Of a stretch of 64,000 bases of DNA, positions 40,445 through 48,937 are shown piece by piece. Origin of the DNA: Flavobacterium caeni (GTDB taxonomy: Bacteria > Bacteroidota > Bacteroidia > Flavobacteriales > Flavobacteriaceae); NCBI RefSeq assembly GCF_900101895.1, contig NZ_FMVF01000015.1, positions 35,565 to 99,564 on the forward strand. The letters run 5' to 3'. The notes beneath the pieces are model-generated. The model was given only the letters and a program-made list of their open reading frames with translations. It was not told the DNA's origin and did not search any database. The translations under genes and the position numbers were made by a program. Positions within the stretch are counted from its first letter, which is position 1; each line of letters begins with the position of its first letter.

Positions 40445-42898
40445 TTAATTAAAAACCTTTGCATTTTTCACTTTCTCATTCGTCAAAGCAAACTTGAGCA
40501 CCTCGCTCATTTCCTTGACGTAATGGAACGCAAGCCCTTCTAAATACTCCGGCTTGATTTCGTCTACATCTTGCTTGTTCTCATGGCACATGATGATTTC
40601 TTTGATGCCCGCGCGTTTGGCCGCAAGTATCTTTTCCTTGATGCCGCCCACCGGCAACACCTTGCCGCGCAACGTGATCTCGCCGGTCATGGCCAGATGT
40701 TTCTTGACTTTCTTTTGCGCGAGCAACGACACCAACGACGTAAGCATCGCGATCCCAGCGCTCGGGCCATCTTTGGGTGTCGCGCCTTCGGGGATGTGGA
40801 TGTGGATGTTGTATTTGGTGAACAACTCGGGATCGATACCCAAACGGTCGGTGTTCGCTTTGATGTATTCCAATGCAATCGTGGCCGATTCTTTCATGAC
40901 CGTACCCAGGTTGCCCGTCATCGTCATCGAACCTTTGCCCTTAGAGATCAACGACTCGATAAAGAGAATATCACCGCCCACAGAAGTCCACGCCAACCCC
41001 GTCACCACACCGGCCACTTCGTTGTTTTCGTACTTGTCGCGTTCCATTTTGGGCATGCCAAGGATCTTTACAAGGTCTTCGTCGGTGATTTTTTTGTTGT
41101 ACTCTTCTTCCATCGCAACCGATTTGGCTGCGCTGCGGATCACTTGCGCGATCTTGGCCTCGAGCCCCCTGACACCCGATTCACGCGTATAGCCCTCGAC
41201 GATTTTCTCGAGTTGCTTTTTGCCGATGGTCAAATCTTTCGACGTCAGGCCGTGCGCCGCCAATTGCTTCGGAAACAAATGCTGTTTGGCGATTTCGACC
41301 TTTTCCTCGATCGTGTACCCCGACATTTTGATGATTTCCATACGATCGCGCAGTGCGGGTTGGATGGCCGCGAGGTTGTTTGAGGTGGCAATGAACATCA
41401 CCTTGCTCAAATCATAGCCCATTTCTAGGAAATTGTCGTAGAATGCGCTGTTTTGTTCAGGATCGAGCACTTCCAACAACGCCGACGATGGATCGCCGTG
41501 GTTGCTGTTCGACAATTTGTCGATTTCGTCGAGTACAAAAACAGGATTCGAGGTTCCGGCCTTTTTCAAGCTTTGGATGATGCGTCCCGGCATCGCGCCA
41601 ATGTAGGTTTTTCGATGTCCGCGGATTTCGGCTTCGTCGCGCAAACCGCCCAGCGAAATACGCACGTATTCGCGACCGAGCGCCTCGGCGACCGAGCGTC
41701 CTATAGAAGTTTTACCCACGCCTGGAGGCCCCGTCAAGCAAATGATCGGCGACTTCATGTCGGCACGCAGCTTGAGCACGGCCAAATGTTCGATCATGCG
41801 TTTCTTGACTTCTTCGAGCCCAAAATGGTCTTTGTCGAGTATTTTTTGCGCGCGTTTTAGGTCGAAATTGTCTTTCGAAAACTCGTTCCACGGCAACTCG
41901 AGAATCAGTTCAAGGTAGTTGCGTTGGATGCCAAAATCAGGCGACTGCGGATTGGTGCGCTGCAACTTCGACAGTTCCTTCTCGAACTGCTTGGCCGTCT
42001 TGTCGTCCCACTTCTTGGCCTTGGCCTTGGCGCGCATCTCATCGATTTCCTGTTCGTGTGAGGCGCCGCCCAATTCTTCCTGGATGGTTTTCATTTGCTG
42101 GTGCAGGAAGTATTCGCGTTGCTGCTGGTCGAGATCGAACCGCACCTTAGATTGGATGTCGTTTTTGAGTTCGAGTTTCTGGAACTCGACATTCATGAAC
42201 TTGAGCGTTTCGAGCGCGCGTTCCTTGAGCGCGTTGATCGAAAGCAGGTCTTGCTTTTCCTTGACCTGCAGGTTCATGTTCGACGATACGAAGTTGATCA
42301 AAAACGATTGGCTTTCGATGTTCTTGATCGCAAACGTCGCCTCGGTTGGGATGTTCGGGCTTTCCTTGATGATTTGGATGGCCAGTTCCTTGATCGATTC
42401 GAGTATGGCCAAAAATTCGGTATCGTGCTTGCCGGGGCGCTTCTCCTCGACTTCCTTGATGCTCGCCATCAAATACGGGCGTTCGGCCGTCACGGCGTCG
42501 ATCGCGAAACGCTTCTTGCCTTGCAAAACCACCGTGATGTTGCCGTCGGGCATTTTGAGCACGCGCAGGATACGCGCCACGGTACCTATGGTATGGATGT
42601 CGTTCTTGGTAGGATCTTCGTCTTCCTCGTTCTTTTGCGCGACCACGCCAATGATCTTGCCCGCCGCATTGGCATCGTTGATCAGTTTGATCGATTTGTC
42701 GCGTCCGGCCGAAATGGGGATCACAACGCCCGGAAACAAGACCGTATTTCGCAAAGGTAAGATGGGTAACGATGCAGGCAATTCCTCGTTGAGCATTTCT
42801 TCTTCGTCCTCGGGTGTGAGCAGCGGGATCAATTCCGCTTCCGAGTCAAAATCCTGCAGTGACAAATTGTCAAAAGTGAAAATATTCGAGTGTGGCAT
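40445..42898 (-). CDS. lon: ATP-dependent protease Lon (endopeptidase La)
   Basis: An 817-residue cytosolic AAA+ protease that degrades misfolded and regulatory proteins. The N-terminal LON substrate domain (PILPLRNTVLFPGVVIPI) is followed by a coiled coil, the AAA+ module with Walker A GPPGVGKTSIGRSVAEALG and Walker B FVLDEIDKL, and the protease domain with catalytic Ser in PKDGPSAGIAMLTSL (near residue 715) and Lys in LPVGGIKEKILAAKRAG. The N-terminus has an acidic extension (PLLTPEDEEEMLNEELP) seen in Bacteroidota Lon. A TATCTTTG -7 box lies at 42946-42953. A 9-base direct repeat lies further upstream. Confidence 0.97.
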   Translation of the reverse strand: MPHSNIFTFDNLSLQDFDSEAELIPLLTPEDEEEMLNEELPASLPILPLRNTVLFPGVVIPISAGRDKSIKLINDANAAGKIIGVVAQKNEEDEDPTKNDIHTIGTVARILRVLKMPDGNITVVLQGKKRFAIDAVTAERPYLMASIKEVEEKRPGKHDTEFLAILESIKELAIQIIKESPNIPTEATFAIKNIESQSFLINFVSSNMNLQVKEKQDLLSINALKERALETLKFMNVEFQKLELKNDIQSKVRFDLDQQQREYFLHQQMKTIQEELGGASHEQEIDEMRAKAKAKKWDDKTAKQFEKELSKLQRTNPQSPDFGIQRNYLELILELPWNEFSKDNFDLKRAQKILDKDHFGLEEVKKRMIEHLAVLKLRADMKSPIICLTGPPGVGKTSIGRSVAEALGREYVRISLGGLRDEAEIRGHRKTYIGAMPGRIIQSLKKAGTSNPVFVLDEIDKLSNSNHGDPSSALLEVLDPEQNSAFYDNFLEMGYDLSKVMFIATSNNLAAIQPALRDRMEIIKMSGYTIEEKVEIAKQHLFPKQLAAHGLTSKDLTIGKKQLEKIVEGYTRESGVRGLEAKIAQVIRSAAKSVAMEEEYNKKITDEDLVKILGMPKMERDKYENNEVAGVVTGLAWTSVGGDILFIESLISKGKGSMTMTGNLGTVMKESATIALEYIKANTDRLGIDPELFTKYNIHIHIPEGATPKDGPSAGIAMLTSLVSLLAQKKVKKHLAMTGEITLRGKVLPVGGIKEKILAAKRAGIKEIIMCHENKQDVDEIKPEYLEGLAFHYVKEMSEVLKFALTNEKVKNAKVFN

Positions 42899-42945
42899 AG
42901 ATTCTAAAAAGGGTCAAATTGACAGATTGTTTGTAAATGGAACAA

Positions 42946-42953
42946 CAAAGATA
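42946..42953 (-). promoter_or_regulatory. -7 box of lon
   Basis: The minus strand reads TATCTTTG, a perfect TAnnTTTG, 47 bases before the lon start codon. No clear -33 TTG at 17-23 bases. Confidence 0.5.
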
Positions 42954-43080
42954 CGGCAGGGTTTGGTCAATTGGTACGCAAAATCGATGTACTGCCTAAT
43001 AATTCGTTGCATCCAGTAAAAAGTCAATTTTTGTGCCATACGTCGATGTTTTTGCGTGTCGTACGTCGATAGTAGGTAAA

Positions 43081-43112
43081 AAAAAGCCCGAACATTTAAG
43101 TTCAGGCTTGTA
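43081..43112 (-). terminator. Terminator of the FN3 lipoprotein gene
   Basis: AAGCC...GAAC (43085-43094) pairs with GTTC...GGCTT (43101-43110) with one mismatch, followed by a T-run on the minus strand. Confidence 0.8.
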
Positions 43113-43129
43113 AGGTATTGAATGTGTTG

Positions 43130-44368
43130 CTAGTTGACGATGTAGGATTCGAGTTCCTGCGTGTTCGGTCCATTGACCACACGGATCGGACCGATGTCAC
43201 GCGCAAACCAGTAGGCACTTTCGTAGGTGCTCGTTCCGGCCGAAATCACACGGTTGACCTTGATTACATTGTTATAGGTCGTACCGTTGACCGTCGCGGT
43301 GACGTCCTTGGCTTCTACGGTACAAACGATCGACATGCTCATTTCGATCGGTGGCATGCCGGTATAGGTTGTGGTCTGTACCCAGGAATCGGTCCAGGTG
43401 GCGCCCACAGGTACGTTGTCCTTAAGAATGATGATTTCGTTTCCAGAGGTTACCCCTGGCATTGGCGTGGTATGGGTGACCTCCTCGGTTTTGATATAGT
43501 AAACGCCCGCAGCTTTCCTGATTCGCGTCGTGGCGGTGTTGGGCGTGGTAGGCGTAGTGAAAGTGTAGTAGTTGAACCCGCCAATGGTGTTGGTCGAGAC
43601 AATTGCCAGCGGCGGCTCCTCTGTACCATTGAGGTTATACACCCACTGGTTGCCTATGGCGGTTGGCCAGTAATCGCCTGTAGGCGTAGGGGTCACTCCC
43701 ACAGCTGCCACCGTAATCGGGCCGGTCCAGTTGCTGTTGCTGGTTGGCGAACAATTGGTACGCACATAAAAACTATAACCTTGGTTGGCCAAAATTCCGG
43801 TAATGGTGCGTGTAGGCGTGGTCGACGAAACCGTCGTACCCGAACCGAGCGCAAAACCTTCGTTGCCATATTGTACTTGCCAAGCTGTTCCCGCACCTGC
43901 ATCCCAAGTTACGGTAATCTCGGTATTTCCTGCAGAGCGCGTGGCCACCACATTGGTCGGTTGCGCGCAACTGCCGATCTCCCCGCCTACCGATATAGGG
44001 CCTACCCAGCCGCTGAACGTCGTGGCGTCGCATACCGTACGGATGTAAAACTCGTAGTCATTGCTCGAATCAAGGTCGTTGATGGTGGCCTGCGTGTCGG
44101 TCGATACCACTTGGGTACCCGACCCTACCGCAAAGCCGGCCGGACCGTATTGGATTTGCCAAGAACCGGTTCCTGCTGCGGCGCTCCAGCTCAGGTTGAC
44201 GCTCGTTCCGGCGATAAAATCGCTGGCTTCGAACGTGGGTGGCGCGGCACAAGTATTGGGCTCTTCTGTGTTGAACAACGCAGGATCGACGGGTTCGCTG
44301 TCGCACGAAAGGAAATTCAATCCGATGAAGACCAGCGCTATTACGGCTACTATTTTTGATTTAATCAT
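43130..44368 (-). CDS. Fibronectin type III domain lipoprotein
   Basis: A 412-residue probable lipoprotein. The N-terminal signal MIKSKIVAVIALVFIGLNFL is followed by SCDSE, a lipidation-type cysteine at about residue 22. Two FN3-like domains follow (about 42-125 and 133-225), recognisable from WSAAAGTGSWQIQYGPAGF / WDAGAGTAWQVQYGNEGF and YEFYIRTVC / YSFYVRTNC. After a short TPTPTG linker, residues about 230-412 form a beta-rich domain starting YWPTAIGNQWVYNLNGTEEP. No T9SS signal or catalytic residues are seen. The gene is divergent from the sigma-factor operon and monocistronic. The function is unknown; surface display is inferred from the lipoprotein signal. Confidence 0.8.
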   Translation of the reverse strand: MIKSKIVAVIALVFIGLNFLSCDSEPVDPALFNTEEPNTCAAPPTFEASDFIAGTSVNLSWSAAAGTGSWQIQYGPAGFAVGSGTQVVSTDTQATINDLDSSNDYEFYIRTVCDATTFSGWVGPISVGGEIGSCAQPTNVVATRSAGNTEITVTWDAGAGTAWQVQYGNEGFALGSGTTVSSTTPTRTITGILANQGYSFYVRTNCSPTSNSNWTGPITVAAVGVTPTPTGDYWPTAIGNQWVYNLNGTEEPPLAIVSTNTIGGFNYYTFTTPTTPNTATTRIRKAAGVYYIKTEEVTHTTPMPGVTSGNEIIILKDNVPVGATWTDSWVQTTTYTGMPPIEMSMSIVCTVEAKDVTATVNGTTYNNVIKVNRVISAGTSTYESAYWFARDIGPIRVVNGPNTQELESYIVN

Positions 44369-44528
44369 GGTGGTGGTAATGGTTTAAGACTTGGTCATTT
44401 TTTTCATAAAACGTTCCAAATATAATTAAATCAACGATGGATGCCGAAAAAAAATTTACATTATTTTTATCGAAAGTGTAACACCCAAAATAAACCCGCG
44501 TCCTTCGCTTTAAATCATCATCAACCGC

Positions 44529-45077
44529 TTGAGTTTTGCCAAACACGATATCGAAGAATTGATTGCGCTTTGCCGTGAGCGCAACCAAAAAGCACAATTT
44601 GAGGTGTATGGTCGCTATTGCAAGGCGATGTACAACGTGGCTTTTCGAATCGTCAAGGATGCGCACTATGCCGAAGATGTGATGCAGGAAGGCTTCCTCA
44701 AGGCCTTTACCAAGATCGACGATTACCGGCAAGAAGTGGCATTCGGCGCATGGCTCAAGCGGATCGTGATCAATTACAGCATCGATTTTTTAAAGAAGAC
44801 CAACGCCTACAAGGCCGACGACATCGAAAAAATCATGTACAAGGTCGAAGATACGGGCCAACCCGAGGGCGACTTTGATTTCAATCAGATGAAAGTCAAC
44901 CAGGTGCTCGGGGCCATCGACAAATTAAAGGACAATTACCGGCTCGTGCTCACGCTGTTTTATATTGAAGGCTACGACCACGAAGAAATCACCGAAATCA
45001 TGAACATCAGCTACGCCAACTGCCGTACGACCATGAGCCGTGCGAAGGAAAGCCTGCGCAAACAATTACAGAACTAA
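44529..45077 (+). CDS. ECF-type RNA polymerase sigma-70 factor
   Basis: A 182-residue extracytoplasmic-function sigma factor. Region 2 includes YGRYCKAMYNVAFRIVKDAHYAEDVMQEGFLKAF, the classic DA.D..QE.F..... pattern; region 4 includes LPxx-like LKDNYRLVLTLFYIEGYDHEEI and NISYANCRTTMSRAKESLRK (helix-turn-helix). The start is a TTG at 44529. It is the first gene of a four-gene operon with, six bases on, a membrane protein that looks like its anti-sigma partner. It presumably directs transcription of this operon and other envelope genes; targets are not known. Confidence 0.92.
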   Translation: MSFAKHDIEELIALCRERNQKAQFEVYGRYCKAMYNVAFRIVKDAHYAEDVMQEGFLKAFTKIDDYRQEVAFGAWLKRIVINYSIDFLKKTNAYKADDIEKIMYKVEDTGQPEGDFDFNQMKVNQVLGAIDKLKDNYRLVLTLFYIEGYDHEEITEIMNISYANCRTTMSRAKESLRKQLQN

Positions 45078-45083
45078 AATCGC

Positions 45084-45632
45084 ATGAAAATGAACAATGA
45101 CCCAATGGAGGATTTATTTGAAAAGTTCGAAGGACAATGGGATATCCATGAACCGGACGAAAACCATTACGACCGTTTCCTTGCCAAACAGGCCAGAAAA
45201 AGAAGTCGTTCGAGACGCTGGTACGGTTTGTCGATCGCCGCATCGGTATTGCTTCTCGTGGGCTTTTTTACCTTTTTCAATGACAACCTGCGCATAGGTT
45301 CTGAAAAATCGGAGCTGCAATTCGCGTCCAAGCAAACACGCGAAACCGATTCGATCTTTACGGCCATGATCAAGATCGAACTCGAAAAAGTCAAGGAAAA
45401 GAAATCGCCGCTCAACGAAAAAATAGTGGCCGATGCCTTGGTCCAGATGGAGAAACTCGACAAAGACTATGAAAAGATCAAACAGGAATTGATCAAAAAT
45501 GGCGAAAGCAAACAAATCATCCACGCGATGATCCGCAACCTCAAAATCCGGATTGCGTTTCTGGAAGACGTGCTGCTGCACATCGAAAACAACGAAAAAC
45601 TTAACGATACCACCCATGAGAACACGATATAA
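45084..45632 (+). CDS. Probable anti-sigma factor, single-pass membrane protein
   Basis: A 182-residue protein with an acidic cytoplasmic N-terminus (MEDLFEKFEGQWDIHEPDENH), a basic stretch RKRSRSRRW, one transmembrane helix at about 48-66 (YGLSIAASVLLLVGFFTFF), and a periplasmic helical coiled coil to the end. It sits six bases after an ECF sigma gene and overlaps the next gene by 17 bases, the standard place for a regulator of that sigma factor. I do not see a ZAS-type zinc motif, so the anti-sigma call rests on topology and position. Confidence 0.7.
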   Translation: MKMNNDPMEDLFEKFEGQWDIHEPDENHYDRFLAKQARKRSRSRRWYGLSIAASVLLLVGFFTFFNDNLRIGSEKSELQFASKQTRETDSIFTAMIKIELEKVKEKKSPLNEKIVADALVQMEKLDKDYEKIKQELIKNGESKQIIHAMIRNLKIRIAFLEDVLLHIENNEKLNDTTHENTI

Positions 45633-46677
45633 TTTGATCTGGTTGCTGGTGCCGATGTTGGTGTTCCCAACCGAAACCAACGCGCAGAAATACACCAAAC
45701 AAAAAAACATCAAGAAAGCCTACCATGTCAACGCCGACGCGGGCATCGACATCGACAACGCCTACGGCAATGTGTATGTGACCACCTGGACCGAAGACAA
45801 GATCGAACTCGACATCCTGATCAAGGTGGCGAGCGACAAAGAAGATTGGGCCGTCAAAAAGCTCAACGACATCGACGTAGACATCACGGCGCTCAAACAT
45901 TTGGTGACGGCCAAGACCAACTTTGCCAACGGCGCGGGCAAATCGAGCACCAAGAACAACAGCATCGAGGTCAATTATACCATCAAGATCCCGCGCAACG
46001 GCAGCGTGACGGTAGACAACAAATACGGCCAGATCATCACGACCGACCTGTTTGGCGCGACCCACATCGAGTGCAAATATGGCAAGATCGCCTTGGGCAA
46101 ACTCAACTCGGGCAGCAACGTGATCGACATTGCGTATTGCGGGAAATCGACGATCGACTACGCCAAAAGCGCACGTATTTCGGCCGACTACTCCGGACTC
46201 ACGATGACCGATTTTGGTACGGTGGCGCTCAACGCCGATTATACCGATGTGCACTTTGAAAACGGCGACAACATGAAGTTCGATTGCAACTACGGCAACC
46301 TCAAATACGGCAAGGTAGGCAACCTCGAAGGCTCGGGCGACTATCTGTCGATTGGCATCGCCGAAGTCTCAAACAACCTCAAAATCAGCACGAGTTACAG
46401 CAAGCTATCGGTAGACCAATTGACGGCCAAGGCGGGCAATGTGGTGGTGCAAACGGGCTACACCTCGGTCGATATCGGCTACAGCCCGAACTACACGTTC
46501 GATTTTGATGTCAAGGTCAAATATGCCAACTTTAGACATTCGGGCGATTTGGACATCAACAACCGCCACGAGACCTCGACCAGTAAATCCTATTCGGGAT
46601 ACCACAAAAAACAAGGCGTAAACAAAGTCGTGATTGTATCGGACTATGGCAACGTCAACCTCAACAAAAACCAATAA
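45616..46677 (+). CDS. Secreted beta-repeat protein, DUF4097-like putative adhesin
   Basis: A 353-residue exported protein. The ATG at 45616 gives the signal peptide MRTRYNLIWLLVPMLVFPTE and cleavage near TNAQ; it overlaps the end of the anti-sigma gene by 17 bases. The mature part is built of short repeated strands such as DNAYGNVYVTTW, DNKYGQIITTDLFG, ECKYGKIALGKL, DCNYGNLKYGKV and SDYGNVNLNK, where a Y-G turn recurs about every 20-40 residues. This suggests a right-handed beta-solenoid like DUF4097/DUF2807 putative adhesins. No C-terminal sorting domain is seen, so a periplasmic or lipid-anchored-partner role is possible. Confidence 0.7.
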   Translation: MRTRYNLIWLLVPMLVFPTETNAQKYTKQKNIKKAYHVNADAGIDIDNAYGNVYVTTWTEDKIELDILIKVASDKEDWAVKKLNDIDVDITALKHLVTAKTNFANGAGKSSTKNNSIEVNYTIKIPRNGSVTVDNKYGQIITTDLFGATHIECKYGKIALGKLNSGSNVIDIAYCGKSTIDYAKSARISADYSGLTMTDFGTVALNADYTDVHFENGDNMKFDCNYGNLKYGKVGNLEGSGDYLSIGIAEVSNNLKISTSYSKLSVDQLTAKAGNVVVQTGYTSVDIGYSPNYTFDFDVKVKYANFRHSGDLDINNRHETSTSKSYSGYHKKQGVNKVVIVSDYGNVNLNKNQ

Positions 46678-46696
46678 TCATCAAAGTTTCATCATC

Positions 46697-47410
46697 ATGA
46701 AAAAAGTTCTTTTAATCGCAATGTCCCTGACCGTCATCTCGGCGTGTGCACAGGGCAGAATCAAAGGCAACGGCCAGTTGGCCACCAAAACGGTCACGAC
46801 CGAAGATTACGAAAAGGTTTCGGTAGCCGGGTTTTTCGATGTCAATCTGGTTTCGGGAAATGAAGGGAAAATTACGGTAGAAGGCGAATCGAACCTCATC
46901 GAACACCTCAAGATCGAATCGGTGGGCGGCGTGCTCAAAATCGCCACCCAGCCAGGCAAAAAACTAAGCACGACGCACGGAATGGGCATCAAGATCACCG
47001 TCCCGTTCGAAAGCATCAGCGGCGTAAGCCTGTCGGGTTCGGGCGATGTGAAAGGTAAAAGCACAATCAAGGCGGGCACTTTCGAAACCGCGCTTACGGG
47101 TTCGGGCGATTTGACCCTTGACGTAGAAGCCGATACCGTAGAAGCCGCCGTCACCGGATCGGGCGATTTGGTCCTCAAGGGCAAAGCCGATACCCTGCGG
47201 TGCGACGTCACCGGATCGGGCGACCTCAATGCCTATGGCTTGCAAAGCGTAAAAGTGCAATCGCAGGTCACCGGATCGGGCGACTGTAAGGTGTTTTGTA
47301 CGGGCGAGCTCGAAGGGCGCGTGAGCGGCTCGGGCGACATCCATTACAAAGGCGACCCGAAAAAAACCGACAACAAGGTTTCGGGCTCGGGCAGCATCAG
47401 CAAAGCATAA
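46697..47410 (+). CDS. Head GIN domain (DUF2807) lipoprotein
   Basis: A 237-residue protein with a lipoprotein-type signal (MKKVLLIAMSLTVISACAQG; lipobox ISAC, Cys17). The mature protein is a DUF2807 head GIN domain: a beta-solenoid with SGSGD or TGSGD turns about every 20 residues (LSGSGDVKGKS, LTGSGDLTLDV, VTGSGDLVLKG, VTGSGDLNAYG, VTGSGDCKVF, VSGSGDIHYKG). The ATG at 46697 is chosen because the frame upstream lies inside the preceding gene. It is the last gene of the sigma operon, with a strong terminator after it. The biological role of the family is not established. Confidence 0.87.
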   Translation: MKKVLLIAMSLTVISACAQGRIKGNGQLATKTVTTEDYEKVSVAGFFDVNLVSGNEGKITVEGESNLIEHLKIESVGGVLKIATQPGKKLSTTHGMGIKITVPFESISGVSLSGSGDVKGKSTIKAGTFETALTGSGDLTLDVEADTVEAAVTGSGDLVLKGKADTLRCDVTGSGDLNAYGLQSVKVQSQVTGSGDCKVFCTGELEGRVSGSGDIHYKGDPKKTDNKVSGSGSISKA

Positions 47411-47412
47411 AC

Positions 47413-47446
47413 AAAAAGGCGAAAACAGTGTTTTCGCCTTTTTTAT
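47413..47446. terminator. Bidirectional terminator between the sigma operon and the UMF1 gene
   Basis: AAAAGGCGAAAAC (47414-47426) and GTTTTCGCCTTTT (47430-47442) with an AGT loop and a T-run. Confidence 0.92.
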
Positions 47447-48760
47447 TTAATATCTATTGCTATTATTTATTTGGCCTTCTCGGGGTACGCGCAGCAGCAA
47501 TAGCACGCCGACGATAAAGAAAAGCGCCAGGAATACGATCGCAAAACGCGGGCCCTGGAATTGATCGATGATGCCGTACACGCACATCCCGATCACGATG
47601 CCGATTTTCTCGGAGACATCGTAAAAACTAAAAAACGAAGCCGTATCCTCGGTTTCGGGGAGTAACTTGGAATAGGTCGAACGCGACAGGGCCTGTACCC
47701 CGCCCATCACGAGCCCGACAAGTGCGGCCATCACGTAAAATTCTGTGGGTTTGGTCATGAACCATGCCGAGATGCAAAGCGCCGTCCAGAACACATTGAT
47801 GACAATAAGCACGGGAATGTTGCCGAATTTGGCCGACGCACGTGAGGTGAGCACCGCGCCCAACACGGCAACAAGTTGGATCAACAAGATACAAATGATC
47901 AGGCCGGTCTGGCTTTGCTCCTTGCTTTCCCACTGGATTTCACCTTCGCCGAAATAAGTAGCCACGAGCATCACCGTTTGTACGGCCATGCTGTAAACGA
48001 AAAAGCCCGACAAGTAACGTTTGAGCGGTAAATTGCCTGCCAGCATGCCCCACACTTTCTTGAGTTCGCGGAATCCGTTGAACAACACTTCGCGCGTGAC
48101 CTTGTCGGCATTGCGGTTGCCTTTGGGCAAATAATAGTAGGTATACTGGCTGAACAAAATCCACCAGATACCCACCATGACAAACGAATAGCGCATCGCC
48201 TGCACGGCCTCGGCACCCGATTCGGCACCCATGATCATAACTAAGTTGACGATCAACAAAATCACACTGCCTATATAGCCCATCGAATACCCGCGCGCAC
48301 TCACCTTGTCCTGTTGTTCGGGATAGGCGATGTCGGGCAAATAGGAATTGTAAAACACCAGGCTTCCCCAAAATCCGACGAGCCCAAGGAAATAAAACAG
48401 CAACCCGGGATAAATGTTCTCGAGGTCGAACCAATAAAGCCCCACGCAGGATAAAGCGCCCAGATAACAAAAGAACTTCATGAAATTCTTTTTGTTGCCC
48501 ACGTAGTCGGCAATGCCCGAGAGCAACGGCGACATGAACGCCACGACCAAAAAAGCCGCCGCCGTGACAAAACTGATCAGTGCGGTGTCTTTGATTTGCG
48601 TGCCGAAAACCTGTACGGAATTGACGCCATCGGGAAATTGCGCCTTGTAAAATATGGGGAAGACGGCCGATGAAACCGTCAGCGGATACACCGAATTTGC
48701 CCAGTCGTAGAACGCCCACGCGTTGCGTAATTTTTTACTGCCTTTTTCGAGTTGTGCCAT
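47447..48760 (-). CDS. UMF1/Atg22-like MFS transporter
   Basis: A 437-residue inner-membrane transporter with about twelve hydrophobic segments. The N-terminal signature RNAWAFYDWANSVYPLTVSS and the FMSPLLSGIADYVGNKKNFM loop are diagnostic of the UMF1 family, related to fungal vacuolar amino acid effluxer Atg22. VQALSRSTYSKLLPETEDTA in the second half is the other conserved loop. The bacterial substrate is unknown; amino acids are a guess from the fungal homologue. It is probably monocistronic, ending at a shared terminator. Confidence 0.9.
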   Translation of the reverse strand: MAQLEKGSKKLRNAWAFYDWANSVYPLTVSSAVFPIFYKAQFPDGVNSVQVFGTQIKDTALISFVTAAAFLVVAFMSPLLSGIADYVGNKKNFMKFFCYLGALSCVGLYWFDLENIYPGLLFYFLGLVGFWGSLVFYNSYLPDIAYPEQQDKVSARGYSMGYIGSVILLIVNLVMIMGAESGAEAVQAMRYSFVMVGIWWILFSQYTYYYLPKGNRNADKVTREVLFNGFRELKKVWGMLAGNLPLKRYLSGFFVYSMAVQTVMLVATYFGEGEIQWESKEQSQTGLIICILLIQLVAVLGAVLTSRASAKFGNIPVLIVINVFWTALCISAWFMTKPTEFYVMAALVGLVMGGVQALSRSTYSKLLPETEDTASFFSFYDVSEKIGIVIGMCVYGIIDQFQGPRFAIVFLALFFIVGVLLLLRVPREGQINNSNRY

Positions 48761-48892
48761 AGTGCTTTTTTGAGGACACTAATTTATTTATTTTTTGATT
48801 CGTAGCAGAGAATCCGATGTTATTAAATTGACGCTTTCGAAAATCGGCTTAAACGATTGATTTTCAATCCTATCAACAATCGTACATCAATA

Positions 48893-48918
48893 AAAAAACC
48901 ATCCCGAGGGATGGCTTG
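48893..48918 (-). terminator. Terminator of the M48 peptidase gene
   Basis: CCATCCC (48899-48905) and GGGATGG (48908-48914); the minus-strand transcript ends in a run of seven T. Confidence 0.85.
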
Positions 48919-48937
48919 TATTTTTCTTCTATCCAAT

